Shown: positions 10,401 to 22,544 of the stretch, piece after piece | How the letters are laid out: every line of letters starts with the position of its first letter | Numbering within the stretch: position 1 is the first letter of the stretch | Source: Solea solea | Lineage: Eukaryota; Chordata; Actinopteri; Pleuronectiformes; Soleidae | Assembly (NCBI RefSeq): GCF_958295425.1 | Contig: NC_081147.1 | Span: 5,291,290 to 5,355,289 of the forward strand | Length of the DNA: 64,000 nt | Direction: 5' to 3' | The notes under the pieces: model-generated | What the model saw: only the letters and a program-made list of their open reading frames with translations | What the model was told of the DNA's origin: nothing | Databases searched by the model: none | Translations under genes and position numbers: made by a program

Positions 10401-12376
10401 AAACCCCACATTTTCTGTTATTTTAAATATAACATTTTACATTTTAATTAGTGCACACCAAATACTAATTTGCAGGTTCATTATTCCATTCAACAACTTG
10501 GACAGCTGGGTAAACAAATGGAGTGCACCCTTGTTTGAAACTGTGACACTAAAGTAAAATTAGGGCTCCGTATAAAGCAATTATTCACTTATAAAAACAC
10601 ACATATGGGCGGAATATTTTATGTATGTCATCTACCTGTTTTAAATGTTACACACAGGACCAATAATATGGTATAGATTTTATTAAAGTTAAGTGGCTAA
10701 AATCCTGTACCTGTGGTGCTGTGTGCAGAAAAGTCATGGTCACAAGTTCAACTCCACCCCTGGCAGATTGTATGAAGTTAACAATACACACTCACAGTTT
10801 GATACTCAATTCCCTTGAAAAGTGAAATCATGGTTGTTGGGCTCCACTGAACCCTCATCAGTGCTGCTAATGCAGCCTTAGCTGGGAACAGCTGTTAGAC
10901 TCAGAGACTGTGCATTTGCAACAACAAAACCATAAAGACTTAGCAGTGTTGACATTATCGACTCATACTTTATATTTCACTTTGTTAGAAGCCCTAACAG
11001 TTTATCATTAACACTTATTCTGCAATTGATCTCTTCCGAAATCTCTCGTCGTGAGATGTTTCCCTGTTGGCTGGAATCTATCTCTCTTTCTCTTCTCTGA
11101 CCTCCTCCACCCTTTCCCATCTGGAGACTTCTGTTTCTGTCGGCCACTGGCGGTGCTCTGTGGGCCCCCGATATGCCCCACTGTATGTTTTGGGGGCTGT
11201 GGCAGGTTCAGAGGCGTAGGTGGAGGGAGATAATAGCTGTTCTCTCCAGGCATTTCCGTGACCCGCTGATCCCAAATGGAGGACAGCCAAGCATTGTTTC
11301 ATTCTCTCCCTCTCCTGCTCTTCCTTTGTGACGCTCTACGTCTCTTGACCTCTAACGTGGAGCAAAATATACAGTAACCTTTGTGCTGATGCGAATGTGG
11401 GATGAATGAAAATAAGTGTTGGGGCTGTTTCGTTTTCTCCTGTCGCATTTTAAACTGCTGTCCTCCCATTCATCTGTTGTACTCTCTGATGACGACAAAC
11501 ATTTACAGGATGCAAACTGCAGATTGTTCTGTTTCTGAGCTGTAGCACAGTAAAACAACTTATTCTTGAGGAAATCTAGCCTATGACAGGGCAGTTCAGA
11601 AAGAGGGGATGCTCATATTAGCTGTTCCTTAAGGCCCTGGTATACTTTCGTATGTGCTGTGCATCGTGCGCATGACGGGTATGCATGGACGGAATTTCTG
11701 CCCCACCGGTAGTGTGTTTAGAGTATATATGTTTTTTTTAATTACAGTGAGATATCCCAGTCTCATGGCTCCAGGTTTCCCACCATATCCGGTGGGTGTT
11801 GATGGTTTGAGCGCATGCAGCAACAGTGCAATGCAGACACAGCGCGTCGCGATCCGTCAATCTGCAACACTAATTTTTCTTTGCGAAAGTAATATAATAG
11901 TATTATAATAGTATTAATAAGAAAGTGACATATAGATGTGCTGTTTTTCATAGACATACTGATGTCCTGTTCCTTTATTATGAACTGTCAAACTCCTTCA
12001 TCTGTTGTCATACTTCCTTGTGGACTTTCGAACTTCTCCTAATGAGCTATTGAGTTGACATACACTGACCCTATGTTAACCTTATGGCCAATGGCTTACA
12101 AAGTTCATGATTCTATTCCTGTTTCGTTGACATTATGATTTATCCTCCTTCTCAATCGTTTTATGTAAATATAAGAATATAATCAAAAGACCTGTGGCTG
12201 GAGTTAGCTACTTTCCATTGAAAGTTGTTGGGAACACTGTATTAAATGCATGTCTTATTTTACCAACCAGGAAATGGGACTCGACAATAAACTCTTTTTC
12301 GACAGATCCTGCTTATTACAGCTTTCAATAACCCTCTGTTACACTGCCTTTGCTTCTTCCCACTGTAGGTAGGTAG
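10401..12376. other. unique non-coding stretch, possible transposon end at 11631
   Basis: No exon is recognised, including in the proline-rich minus-strand frame at 11008-11253. At about 11631 'aaggccctggtatact' resembles the terminus of some fish DNA transposons and is followed by CpG-containing sequence to about 11860, but no matching inverted terminus was found. Confidence 0.4.
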
Positions 12377-12409
12377 GTCAGGTGTTTGTTCAAGAATCAA
12401 ACACCTGAC
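12377..12409. repeat. perfect 12-bp inverted repeat
   Basis: GTCAGGTGTTTG (12377-12388) and its exact reverse complement (12398-12409) are separated by 9 bases, forming a hairpin. A short (GTAG)n run precedes it. Confidence 0.9.
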
Positions 12410-13100
12410 GTGCAACTCTGTGACTCACCATGACTCACCCTCTTGTACATTTTATAGAAGGCAATGAGTTGAAGTATATTTTAGCCTTAAGTGAAGTTGT
12501 GTTCAAGGGGCTTTAGGATCTTTCTTTGAAAAAAACAGTCACTGACCTCATCCATCCTCTTTCCTGCTCTGTTGCTTTGGCGCAGTCTTACTTACTCTTA
12601 GATCCAATCCAAACACACAAGTCAGGTCAAAGCAAATGGAGCTCGAACACACAAAAAGAGTGTGCTTCTGGAAAAAGAAAGCCAATTGATTTTCCTTATT
12701 TGATTATCACAAACGATGTTGTTGAAAAACCAAAGTTGACACACCAAAAGCTACAAAAATTCCACATAACGTTAAATGTGCTTCAGGGTGGGGCTTTGTC
12801 GTATTTTGTCAAACACTGGTTAGAACAGATGTGAACAGATGTGCTGCACTCTGATCTGCACTGCTTGTGTTGCACAGCTGGAGTCGTGAAACTAGGTTTC
12901 TCGTGGTACTTCTTGCATGGAAATACACTGGACTTGCAGTATTGCTACCAACCAAAGAAATAGAAGCATGATGGACTTGCAATGTGATTTTTTTAATGAT
13001 ATACAATATGGTTTCAACACGGGGTGTTTTATTCTGAAAATAAGTATTTTCCTACTTCTCCCAGTCATGCTGAATTGTACATCGATGTGCTGTATGAAAG
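12410..13100. other. unique non-coding stretch
   Basis: Nothing recognised. The plus-strand frame at 12526-12834 has no identifiable motif. Confidence 0.45.
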
Positions 13101-13210
13101 TGTGAGTAAATGGATGTGAATGGGCGAATGGTGAAACTGTACTGTAAAGCAGCTTTGAGTGGTCATCAAGACTGGAAAAGAGCTATATTAATACAGATCA
13201 TTCGCCATTT
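13101..13210 (+). mobile_element. 3' tail of SINE family B
   Basis: The run 'ctgtaaagcagctttgagtg', 'gtcatcaagac', 'gaaaagagctatattaatacag' and 'cgccattt' is the 3' end of a second fish SINE/LINE family. Other tails of it lie at 32876-32957 and 52725-52812 (plus strand), and at 15487-15775 and 46955-47180 (minus strand). Confidence 0.75.
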
Positions 13211-13589
13211 AAGAAGAAAGGTGTTTATTTGCCATGTCACGGAGTGTCAGCAGGTCTAATAGCAACATTTCCTGCTAGTAAGACTATTAACAAGAATGCA
13301 TCAGGCTGGTGGTTAGTTTTGTTTACTATTACACCAATATTTTGAGACATTAGATACAAGAGCTGGAGTGTTCAGACACAGTTCCACTACAGCGGAAGTG
13401 TGTGTGTGTGATGGAGTTTCAGCTTAAAGTGTTTGTGAAAGTGTACATGGAGTGCAATCCAAGAAAAGTCTTCAAGGATCAATGGGGAAATCCTCACTCA
13501 GGAGAAGTGTGTGTTTGTGTGTATGTGTGTTTGTACTTATATCTTTGTGAGGATCAAAAAAAATGGCTACGTAGCATCACGTGGTACCG
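13211..13589. other. non-coding stretch
   Basis: Nothing recognised apart from short TG-rich runs at 13398-13410 and 13507-13530. Confidence 0.45.
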
Positions 13590-13760
13590 GTGGGACGACA
13601 ATGAAGGACAACAACAAACGACGACATTGGAGGCAACACAACAGTCAACAACACAGCAGACAACAATGGAGAACATCTAGCAGCTCTTTTTTCTCCTGCT
13701 CAGTTTGTGGCTGTTTGTCTCTACAAGACGTCACGCTTTGTATGAGAAAAGAAAATAGAG
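13590..13760 (+). repeat. interspersed repeat shared with 2420-2690
   Basis: This is a second copy of the family described at 2420. It starts near a 'cacgtggtaccgg' motif at 13579-13591 and runs through 'caacaatggaga', 'ctgctcagtttgtggctg', 'tctctacaag' and 'cacgctttgtatg'. It directly precedes a SINE. Confidence 0.5.
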
Positions 13761-13778
13761 AATAGTACTACTCCAAAT

Positions 13779-14166
13779 GGGGGCCACACGGTGGTGTAGT
13801 GGTTAGCACTCTCGCCTTGCAGCGAGAAGACCCGGGTTCGAGCCCCGGTTGGAACAAGGGCCTTTCTGCATGGAGTTTGCATGTTCTCCCCGTGTGTGCG
13901 TGGGTTCTCTCCGGGTTCTCCGGCTTCCTCCCACAGTCCAAAAACATGCAATGTGGGGATTAGGTAAATTGGACACTCTAAATTGACCGTAGGAGTGTGT
14001 GTGAGAGTGAATGGTTGTTTGTCTCTATCTGTGTGTGTGGCCCTGCGATGGACTGGCGATCTGTCCAGGGTGTACCCCGCCTATCGCCCGATGTAGCTGA
14101 GATTGGCACAGCACCCCCCGCGACCCTCTGGTGGAGGATAAAGCGGTAGATGATGACTGACTGACT
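13779..14166 (+). mobile_element. near full-length tRNA-derived SINE (family A)
   Basis: The 5' head (13780-13850) is tRNA-like with an A box ('tagtggttagcac') and a good B box (GGTTCGAGCCCC at about 13836), the internal RNA polymerase III promoter. The body ('tggagtttgcatgttctccc', 'cctgcgatggactggcgat', 'tgtaccccgcctatcgccc') leads to a (TGAC)n-like tail. A 7-bp CCAAATG lies on both sides (13773-13779 and 14170-14176) and fits a target-site duplication. This is the best-preserved copy here and could still be transcribed. The same family appears at 1, 6378, 20135, 25325, 31955, 48342 (head), 50325, 52385 and 57956. Confidence 0.9.
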
Positions 14167-14176
14167 ATGCCAAATG

Positions 14177-15486
14177 CAAAATGCAAAAAAATATGTACTG
14201 AACTGTAACAAACTCAACTGTTCCAAAGAGAGCTGAGGGCTGAGCTCAGTCACATGCTCATTGGCTGCCAAACAAGCTCTGTACATATTTTTGCCTCTAC
14301 TTTACAACCTTTGGAGTACCCTTAGTACTTAATAGACACACAGCAGTTGGAATGTTTCCTTCCTTCATAGATTTCAGAGGAATGTCACCAGGTCCACCAC
14401 AGCAACAACATCCTCGTCTAAGTCAAAATCAAAGAATAAAAAAACGCCAACATGTCAACAACACTGCAAAGCTGCGTGTTTACAGCGGGGAGCCTCTGAT
14501 GTGAACCTGATGTTGTCTGTCACAACATGAGTCTTCTTTCTTTTTTTTTTTTCCTTTTGCTTCTTTGCACACAGGTCAAGGCAGGATCACAACATCGCAT
14601 TATGCAGAGTTGAACAAACCCTCTATAGTGCAAAATCTATTGAAGGCAGGAAGAAGGTTGATGTTTGGTCATGTTTCTTTTTCTGTACTCTCTAACTCAT
14701 TCAAATACTTTATCCTTAGGCTATGCTGCATTTTATCACTTACTTTCTTTTCTTCCTTGAACTGTGACACTGACCAGTTGATGTTCCAGAAAAAGCAGGG
14801 GGAGGTGTAGAGGATTGTCAATAATGAAGGTGAAGTGACATTTTAACTTTGTATCCTTTGTACACTGATCAACCACATCACAGTAAAATGTCATTTGGCT
14901 TTACTTGTTGTTGACTTGTTCAATTTATATAAAAAAAACAAAAAACTGAGGATAAACAAAGCTACAAAATACATCACATTATAAATGGTGCATGACCTTT
15001 TTCAAAACAGGACGTTTGTTTTGGTCTGTCATAGTGCTGCTGCTCAGTTTTTGCATTTTGCACCACTAAAATAAATTTCCCCATTTAAACCTGGATATTG
15101 TGTAGCCTTCAGTGTAATTTGAGTTTTGTGAGACTGTCTCCTCCTTTAATTGTGGCCTCTGCAGAGTCTATGCCTAATATATATTGCAGTTATCATGATT
15201 AGCCTCTTTTTAATGAAGTCCCGTAAGACACTGGGAGTTGGCAGTTCTTCATGTTTGGCCACTCTTGCCTTCAATTATTGTTTCATTCCACCAACATACA
15301 AACAACCACACTCGAGTCTGCAGACCACAAATGATGTTACGCAATTCCAAGCAAAAAGGTTGGTTTTTCATCCCATTGCCACAGTGATTACACTTGTGGT
15401 TACCTGTCCTAAAATCGACCATATTGACCTAGTAGCACTAGTTCAAATTACAACTGAATCAAATATGGATGAGGATTAAATTTAAA
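14177..15486. other. unique non-coding stretch
   Basis: No exon or known repeat is recognised. The 109-codon frame at 15150-15479 has no domain and reads like chance. Confidence 0.45.
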
Positions 15487-15775
15487 TATGAAATGGTTAG
15501 TATTTTTATAGCACTTATCTAGTTTTGATGAACACTCAAAGTTGCTTTAAACTACAGTTTTTCTATTCACACCAATTCACTCACAAGTTCTAATAGCGCA
15601 TCAATGAGCAGAACATTTTCCACCACACATCTTTCATACACATTCACACTCTGCTGGCACAGCTGTCCGAAGCAATGTGAGGTTAAGTGTCTTGCACAAG
15701 GACATGTCATCATGTAGACTATTGGAGCCAGGAATGCAACCCACAGTCTTGCATTTGAAAAATGACTCGCTCTAT
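15487..15775 (-). mobile_element. SINE family B, nearly complete
   Basis: On the minus strand the copy runs from a decayed tRNA-like head at about 15775 (B-box remnant in 'gttgcattcctggctcc') through 'tgtccttgtgcaagacacttaacct' (15690-15715) to the tail near 15490 ('ctataaaaatac..accattt'). It links the tRNA-like head with the tail fragments seen alone elsewhere in the window. Confidence 0.75.
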
Positions 15776-16723
15776 AGACAAAATTTTGGCAAAATTCTTT
15801 GCTATTTTAGTACTAAAGTAACACTACAAGGGTTAGTTTTACAATTTACCACAATTGGTGTTGAATTGACTATTTTACTGTAACTTTAACACTGCAAAAT
15901 GTATTCTGTTGTAATAATATTCAGTCTCAGTATCAAAACAGGGTACATCAGCATTGGATAAAGACTATTACAGAAACACAGCAGGCCAATAATCATCACA
16001 GATTGGGCACTCATTTATCTACCATTTAACAATTGTTCATTTCTACACATGTAAGTAGTAGGTGACGTGTTCCATAAAGTACAATTCCCTTAGTTTCTGT
16101 AACCGTGCTGTATTTGTGGGAGGGTCGTCCTGACAGCCATCAATAAATTAAAGTTGTTGTCTGTAGCTATTGTAATACTCAGTATATTTACATGACGTTA
16201 AGGAATCTAATTAATGTGTTAGTTTGACTAAAACTGGAGTTTTATGTTTCAAATGAACATGTTAGTATGACTTGAATTAAGTGTTGCCTACTATTGCAAG
16301 CTTTAAGGCATACAAATTGCAGGTGCATTCATGCCAGAATTCACAATTACCACCTCAGAAAGGCTTTTGGCAGTCTATGTGAAAACCCTTTCACAGATAA
16401 ACTGTGAGACTTTACATGTAGGCACTAATAACAGCCCGAGGTGACTGCTCTGCGCTGTGTTGTTATTCCAGGTCCAGAATAGGAACAGAATCATTGTCAC
16501 TGCACTTACTCAATTGTGAAAATGAACCTGCATTTAAATTGAAACAAATAAAGTGCAGGTGTTAATTGCACAGGAATAATGACATGATTTGTACAGCTGT
16601 GATTTAAAAAAAGAAAATAGATGCCCATCTTCATAGACATTACTATAACACCTGAAGATTGTGGGTTATATAGTGGTTCTTGACATTGGAAATGAAACTC
16701 TTTTTATAACACAATTGATATAT
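15776..16723. other. unique AT-rich non-coding stretch
   Basis: Nothing recognised. Confidence 0.45.
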
Positions 16724-17200
16724 GGATTTGTGGCATTTACAAAACCGTATTACATTATTTTTCAATCTTGTAGCTTGTGGCGAGTTTATGTAAAACTATT
16801 ACAATTACAATCTGTCTCTTATAGTGTGTTCCAGTGTGTTGCATTCTGGAGGTCTTGGAACCTATGGCCCTATCCTTTTTCTCACTGAAACTGGCGCATA
16901 ACATGCTAACTAATGTCAGCGTTATGACAATAACATGAGTTTCTTTGCATTTGGTTAATCTGTGGATATTCTCATAGCCCTCCTTCTGCAGTATGGCCAA
17001 GAAAAATCACCCATTTGAGAGTTTGTCAGCCTCCACTTACTACCATAGAGTAGTGTTGCAACTTTGGACTTGTGGCATCTAAAATACCATAAAACATTAT
17101 TTTGCCATCTTGTAGCTTGCAGGTAGGTGAGTTAACCTTTGATGTCAAGAGAGAGAGCTTAAAATCTCTCTCTTATAATGTGGTCCAGTTGTGTTCAAAG
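16724..17200 (+). repeat. diverged spaced direct repeat (16724-16842 and 17065-17200)
   Basis: Both copies share, in order, 'ggatttgtggcat' versus 'ggacttgtggcat', 'aacattatttt..atcttgtagcttg', and 'atctctctcttataatgtggtcc' versus 'atctgtctcttatagtgtgttcc'. The copies are about 120-135 bp with a spacer of about 220 bp. No known family was recognised. Confidence 0.7.
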
Positions 17201-17369
17201 GCCCAGTTATGAGTAAAACTGAGTAAAACTGAACTTGCGCCCCCTGAAGTTGTAATTTCCAGAGTTCACACCGGTAAGCAAAGGCTGTAGTTTATATTCA
17301 AGAACCAAAGAACAGACTGACAGCTTAGTTTAGTTTGTTCATTTATTTACTCAGACATGGACAAAAAAA

Positions 17370-17421
17370 TATAGACTGTATATATACATCTCTATGTATA
17401 TATACACATACATATATACAG

Positions 17422-17469
<48 letters not shown>

Positions 17470-17497
17470 CATAGGGAGAGAGAGAGAGAGAGAGAGA
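17370..17497. repeat. compound (TA)n / (GA)n microsatellite
   Basis: A long interrupted TA/ATAC tract (17370-17473) is followed directly by about twelve GA units (17475-17497). The open frame on the minus strand is only repeat translation. Confidence 0.95.
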
Positions 17498-18942
17498 TAG
17501 CAAAATAACAAAATAGAAAAAAACAGCAAAACTTACTTGAGCAAAGAGAGAACTATGCAATCTTGGGAGCAGTTTTCTACTCCTACCTTTAAATCATACT
17601 CATACGATCACATCAGTGATTGAGAGAAACATTGAAAACACGACAAGCGAAAAATACACAATTGGAAAAATAAAAAATAAAAAATAAAGTCAGAACAAGA
17701 CAGAAACAAATCATATTAAACCTCATCTACCAGTTCCTTCATCTTGTCTATACAAGTTACTGGAGAGAGCAGGTAAAAATCCAAATTTAAGAGGTTGAAG
17801 AAAACAAAAGGAAGTCACACAAGCAAAATAATCCAAAAGACAAAAGGTCAAAAACTTATTACAAACTTTAAAAAAAATATGTGGGGGCGAAATGGAGTAA
17901 GAAACAAAACAATCTGGCAGGGACTGAAAGGAGGAAGTCATCTGAGAAGACAAGAAACTTCACACAGGTGAAGGTAATCAACAAACACTTGGGAAGTAAA
18001 ACAAACAGAAACAAGGCAAAGTGAAAATAAAAGCCAAATAAATCAAAGCTCTACAAATGAACCATGAATGAAGGTTCAATGCAACATTTGGGCCAAGTGA
18101 TAGGGGTAAGGGGTGAAAAATATTTAAACCATTAGATGGTACAGCGACCATGGAGATACACTGACTTGGAACAAGCCATAGTAGAGTTTTGCGTTATAAT
18201 TTGGTCACTTCAGCGCATCACATCAAAGATCATATCCATTGCAACAACACAACCTTTAGTTCCACTCAATCGGTGTTATGTCAGTGACTGTACCACTCTA
18301 CTGCTGCTTGAATTTACCCTGACTTAATTCCCCTGAAACTATTCTGCCCCAGTCAGTCTAACTGGCTGGAACAGTGTCAGTCAGGCTGCTGCTCTCCCAA
18401 ACCAGACTGTTACCTGGGAGTTTATCACCTTCCATTTCCTCCCTGTAATCCTGCAGTGCTCCCTGTCTCTCAGTGGTGCCTCTGGTGTGCCTGAAAACAA
18501 TAGCTCAGTATGTGTATGTGCTCAGTTCTGCTCGTTGCTTCCTCCTCGCACACTTGTTGATGAATAAGGAATGAAGTGTCGAGCCCGTCACCGCAGGGGA
18601 GAGATTCCCCAAAGCAGGTCTTCCCACTCGCGCGGCCGCACATACAGCACACACAAAGCAGCCTCTTCCTGGCTGTAACACACAAACACACACTCACATT
18701 ATCGCAGTCATTCCATTGCTAAGACTCCCTTGAGCCCACTTGTTGGTCCATAGTACATCACTTCATTTGACCATTTAAATAATCCCCAGGATGCAGCAGA
18801 GAGACATGTCGTGCAGATTCTGCATAATTACCCCCAGAGAGCACACTGCAACTGAGTGTATGTGTCTGTGTTTTTATACCATATATACTTTCATGTGAGT
18901 GCATAGAAAAATAGCTGGTATGTACATGTGTGGTATGCTCAT

Positions 18943-18945
<3 letters not shown>
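17498..18945. other. unique non-coding stretch
   Basis: No gene is recognised. A small CpG patch with a NotI-like GCGGCCGC occurs at about 18632. Purine-rich AAAC repeats occur near 17640-17700. Confidence 0.45.
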
Positions 18946-18973
<28 letters not shown>

Positions 18974-18974
18974 C
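18946..18974. repeat. (TG)n microsatellite
   Basis: About fourteen uninterrupted TG units. Confidence 0.95.
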
Positions 18975-19321
18975 TTTAAACCATCATAATTTATCTCAAA
19001 CCGTCCGTGTCTCTCTTTCCTCCAGAGAACCTCAATGGTGTTTTCTCTTACAAACACTGGCCTCTATTGGTTTAGTGTATTATGGAGTAGAGGCAGAGAT
19101 GGCCCCATTAGAAAATGTAAGTGTATGTGTGTGTCTGTATGTGAGTGTATGTCACAGATTAAACCCATAATGAGGCATGCTAACAGATTTACATAGGATC
19201 TACATACTGTGATCAAAGCTCTACTTTCAGTATCTTTACTTCATCGATCATCTTCCCCATGCCCTCTTTAGTGGGCTGCCATGTAAAAATGTGTTACTGC
19301 GACTATTAGCTTTTAAAATGT

Positions 19322-19895
19322 GTACTGTAAACTCATTAGGCCGGTGTCGGTATTTTCTCAGTTCTCTGAAATATTAGAAAAACTATTCATGGAAGAAACA
19401 GAAACAGTAGATCAGCAGCCTTTGCACTGATTGATTTGGTACGGAAAAAAATAACAGAATGTATGGTTTATTTGGTATTGTTTTGGACTGGTTAAAGATA
19501 CAGTTTACATGTGGGGTACCTCAAGGGTTAGTTTTAGACCCACAAATGTTTAGTATCTATATCAGTGACATTTGCAACTCTGAAATATCACTGCAAAAAG
19601 CTTTTGGAGGTGGTCACAAAGGAAATAAATACATTTTAAAATGTGGTTTGATATAAATAAATGGTCTTTAATTTAAAAAAAAAAAAAAAAAAAAAACATG
19701 TTAGAAAAACATATATGTAAGTAAAAGTAAGTATTGGTAATGAAAACATAGGAGTACATTAATTTAAATTCCTTGATTTAAATTACTCACAAATTCTGTT
19801 GGAAACCACACATTAAATATGTTGGCATGTTGCAATGGGAATGTTGCAAGGCCTATTCTCAATCTGAAAGCTATACATTATCATTAATTTTACCA
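19322..19895 (+). mobile_element. non-LTR reverse transcriptase fragment (CR1/Jockey-type)
   Basis: The conceptual translation starts with an 'RPVSVFSQFSEILEKLFME' block (19340-19396), then 'LDWLK' (19486) and 'CGVPQGLVLDPQMFSIYISD' (19510-19570), the RT motif-B region. A remnant of the 'FDINKWSL'-type block follows at 19645-19675, and a decayed 'SWKQHI'-like region at about 19790-19830. The catalytic xADD segment between motif B and this block is deleted. A 22-base A run (19675-19696) sits inside, probably slippage. It ends at a (CTAT)n microsatellite. The clade is uncertain. Confidence 0.75.
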
Positions 19896-19906
19896 TCTAT
19901 CTATCC

Positions 19907-19958
<52 letters not shown>

Positions 19959-19970
19959 CTCTATCTGTCT
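19895..19970. repeat. (CTAT)n microsatellite
   Basis: About seventeen near-perfect CTAT units. It abuts the decayed RT fragment. Confidence 0.95.
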
Positions 19971-20134
19971 GCCTCCCCAGATACTTTCCAAAGACAGACG
20001 CAAGGAGCCATGTAACCATGTGTTCATACATAATTGCCCCACTGTGTGGATAAAGCTCAATGCTTACCTGTTGAGGAGAGAATTATTCACACCAGCATCC
20101 ATCTCAAGGCCTCTCCACTTTCAACTAACTATTG

Positions 20135-20312
20135 CTCAACTTAGAATATCCAGTTAACCTAATCTGCATATTTTTGGACGGGAGTACTCAGAAAAATCGC
20201 ACACACAGGGAGAACATGCAAACTCAACACCGAAAGGCCTATAGGTTGAACTGGGATTGAAATCAGTGACCTTCTTGCCTAGAGGCAACAATGCTAGCCA
20301 CTGTACCACTGT
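20135..20312 (-). mobile_element. tRNA-derived SINE (family A), decayed
   Basis: On the minus strand a tRNA-like head at 20240-20312 ('cagtggtacagtggctagca', B-box remnant near 20255) is followed by 'gagtttgcatgttctccc' and a truncated body near 20140-20200. Confidence 0.75.
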
Positions 20313-21299
20313 TTGAACATCTCATTTAAACATATTTCCTAAAACTCTGATGATACGATCATTTTTGTGACTTCATAAAATATATTTCTCACATAATGTC
20401 CCTTTAACACTCTTCAGTTTGAAAACCTTTGTGGTCCATAAAAAAACACCTCAGCAGGGACTGATTTAAATAAAGCTTTTTGCTCACAAAATTAAATATT
20501 GGCTTTTCAGCTCCTTCACCAGAAAACCCTTGGCGAATGTTGAAGGAGCCCACATTATCTGTCATTTACAGAGTTTTAGGAGTGTTGACAGATGAGTCCA
20601 ACTGCTGTCCATCATTCTGATGGATTAGAAAATAATTACCGTCACTGCAACGCACTTACTCACACAATCTGTCTTCAGAAAAATTGACAATCAAATGAAA
20701 CAGCACAGTGCCCAGGGGTTTTGTTTATTTATTTATTATTTTCTTTCCCCCCCCCCCTCACACATGAAAAAGACATAAATTACAACCAGAGGAAATTTTA
20801 ATTCCTGTGCCTCCCAAAAACGCACCTGCTGCAGAGCTATAACACTCTCATACATCCAGGATGTATTACACTGCTGAGTACTGCTGACTGCTAAAATCCA
20901 AGGCTGTACCAGACTAAAGCCATGGCTGCTGGCTGTCTAGCACTTGCTGCCCACAGCATTTCTCTGAACTGACCCAGAGGACCTTCTACCCCCCTGGCTT
21001 CACACAGGAATCACCCCTAATAAAAAATAAAACTGAGTTATTTTGCAGTCAATTGACCCGAACCTCCCCCTGTGCTAAAACACAAATATTTACAGCGCAG
21101 TTTATTTAAAGTGCTTGAAAAGACCTTTTTCTTTAACAACCACTGGAATCCCCTCTGTACTCTATCCAACTGAGCACCATCTGTTTTCCAAATCCAATGT
21201 CACTGCATGTTCTACAAAATGTCAAACACTATACTTGAGCATAGCTGTGCAAGCTGTGTATTGCTTTCACCCTGATCTCTCAGTGTTCGTGCCTGTGTG
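20313..21299. other. unique non-coding stretch
   Basis: Nothing recognised apart from a C11 run at 20747-20757 and TTTA repeats just before it. Confidence 0.45.
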
Positions 21300-21520
21300 T
21301 GTGTTACCCGGTATTACTTATTTTGTGGGGACACAGTCACATTATGGTCACTTGTCTTCCTTATGGGGACAACAATCAAACCCCTTCACTTAAATGATTA
21401 AGGTGAAGATGTGTATGGTTAGGAAGAGGTTATTGTTATGTTAAGGTTAAAAGTTGAACAAAAATGAGTCATCTGGGAACAGTTTGTTTAAATGGAGACA
21501 CAAGAAATGTCCCCAGTCAG
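21300..21520 (+). repeat. interspersed fish repeat with GGGGAC motifs
   Basis: It starts 'gtgttacccggtattact' and carries 'tgtggggac', 'ttatggggacaa', 'gttaggaagaggtt' and 'ttaaggtt' in a recognisable order for a repeat I know as common in teleosts but cannot name. There is no coding capacity. Confidence 0.5.
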
Positions 21521-21977
21521 AAAAAAAGCTGACATTTGAGTCATTGTTCAAAAGTTGCAGTGCATAATTTTTGTTGTTGATTGTATTATTCCGCCTCTGT
21601 TTATGTGTTGTATGTTATGTCTTGATCTGAAAACGGATACTTCTGATACTTGTCCTGGACATTATTTTGTGTATTCAGTCTTACTCCAACCTGTTTGCCC
21701 GTCATGCCTGTTTGCCTGTTGTCTCGGTCTATCTTTGGATTTGTTTATATTTAAAGGTACACACAACAGTTTTAAAGGCGACACAGACCGGAAGCTCCAA
21801 TTAACGCTGCTTTTGTGTGTGTACCTGCGTCATTACCTCATTTATGAAACCCAAATGTTTCAGAAAAAAAACAGTTCAGACACTGCTGAGAAAATAGGGT
21901 TTTATTGTTTTCCTGGGCTCTGCAAAGCGGAAAGGCACTTCCGTTTGCTGATGATGTCATCAGGAAACCTCACCACC

Positions 21978-22544
21978 GTAGTGATGGAAAGTTCGACTTT
22001 TTTTACTGACTCGTATCTTTTACGCTCAGACAGTAAATTGAACTAATCTTTTTTTTGAGTCATTTTGTCCATTTCGTTCATTTTTACAGCGGGTGGACAC
22101 TGTAGCCCTCTTGTGGGCATTGTAAAAAAGACCACGGTTCTCAAACACTTAACACTGAAGACAACATGGTTTGCTTCAGCTGACAAAGTATAATAAACAA
22201 AATGCCACAAGCAATTCAAACCATATGAAAACCTAGGAAAGCAAATACACACCTCAATAAAGTGACTTGTGTCCTGTATCCACCCTGCCATTGTTGTTTA
22301 ACAGCACGACGGTGACTAGGTAGCTGTCACGTGACCTGAGGACGGACGCTCAGTTCAGTGAATCCTGAACTAACCATTTCTGTTTCCTGTCCTGCTGAGC
22401 TTATGCAACTGTCTGCCATGTGGCGAAGGAAGGTACTGCATGAAAATGAACGAATCACTCACTGAGACGACTCATTAATCCCGAGTCATACAAAAGATTA
22501 GTTCATATTGAACAAATCGTTCACGAACGACACATCACCACTGT
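21978..22544. mobile_element. hAT-type non-autonomous transposon (MITE)
   Basis: The left end reads TAGTGATGGAAAGTTCG (21979-21995) and the right end, reversed, reads TGGTGATGTGTCGTTCGTG. 'TAGTGATG...CATCACTA' is a hAT-like terminal inverted repeat. The interior holds GAACGAATC-type motifs near both ends. No clear 8-bp target duplication is seen and no transposase is encoded; the small frames here are incidental. Confidence 0.6.

Noticed and set aside
11008..11253. Proline-rich minus-strand frame as an exon
   Set aside because: Composition explains it; there is no convincing splice acceptor and donor pair and no recognised protein.
13780..13855. tRNA gene
   Set aside because: A and B boxes are present, but the stretch does not fold into a proper cloverleaf by eye and continues into a SINE body; it is a tRNA-derived promoter head.
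17351..17560. Tyrosine-rich minus-strand protein
   Set aside because: It is translation of the (TA)n/(GA)n microsatellite.
21555..22046. Longest open frame in the window (163 codons, plus strand)
   Set aside because: No recognisable motif. It runs into the left end of a hAT-type MITE at 21978, and a frame of this length is expected by chance in 64 kb of AT-rich sequence read in six frames.
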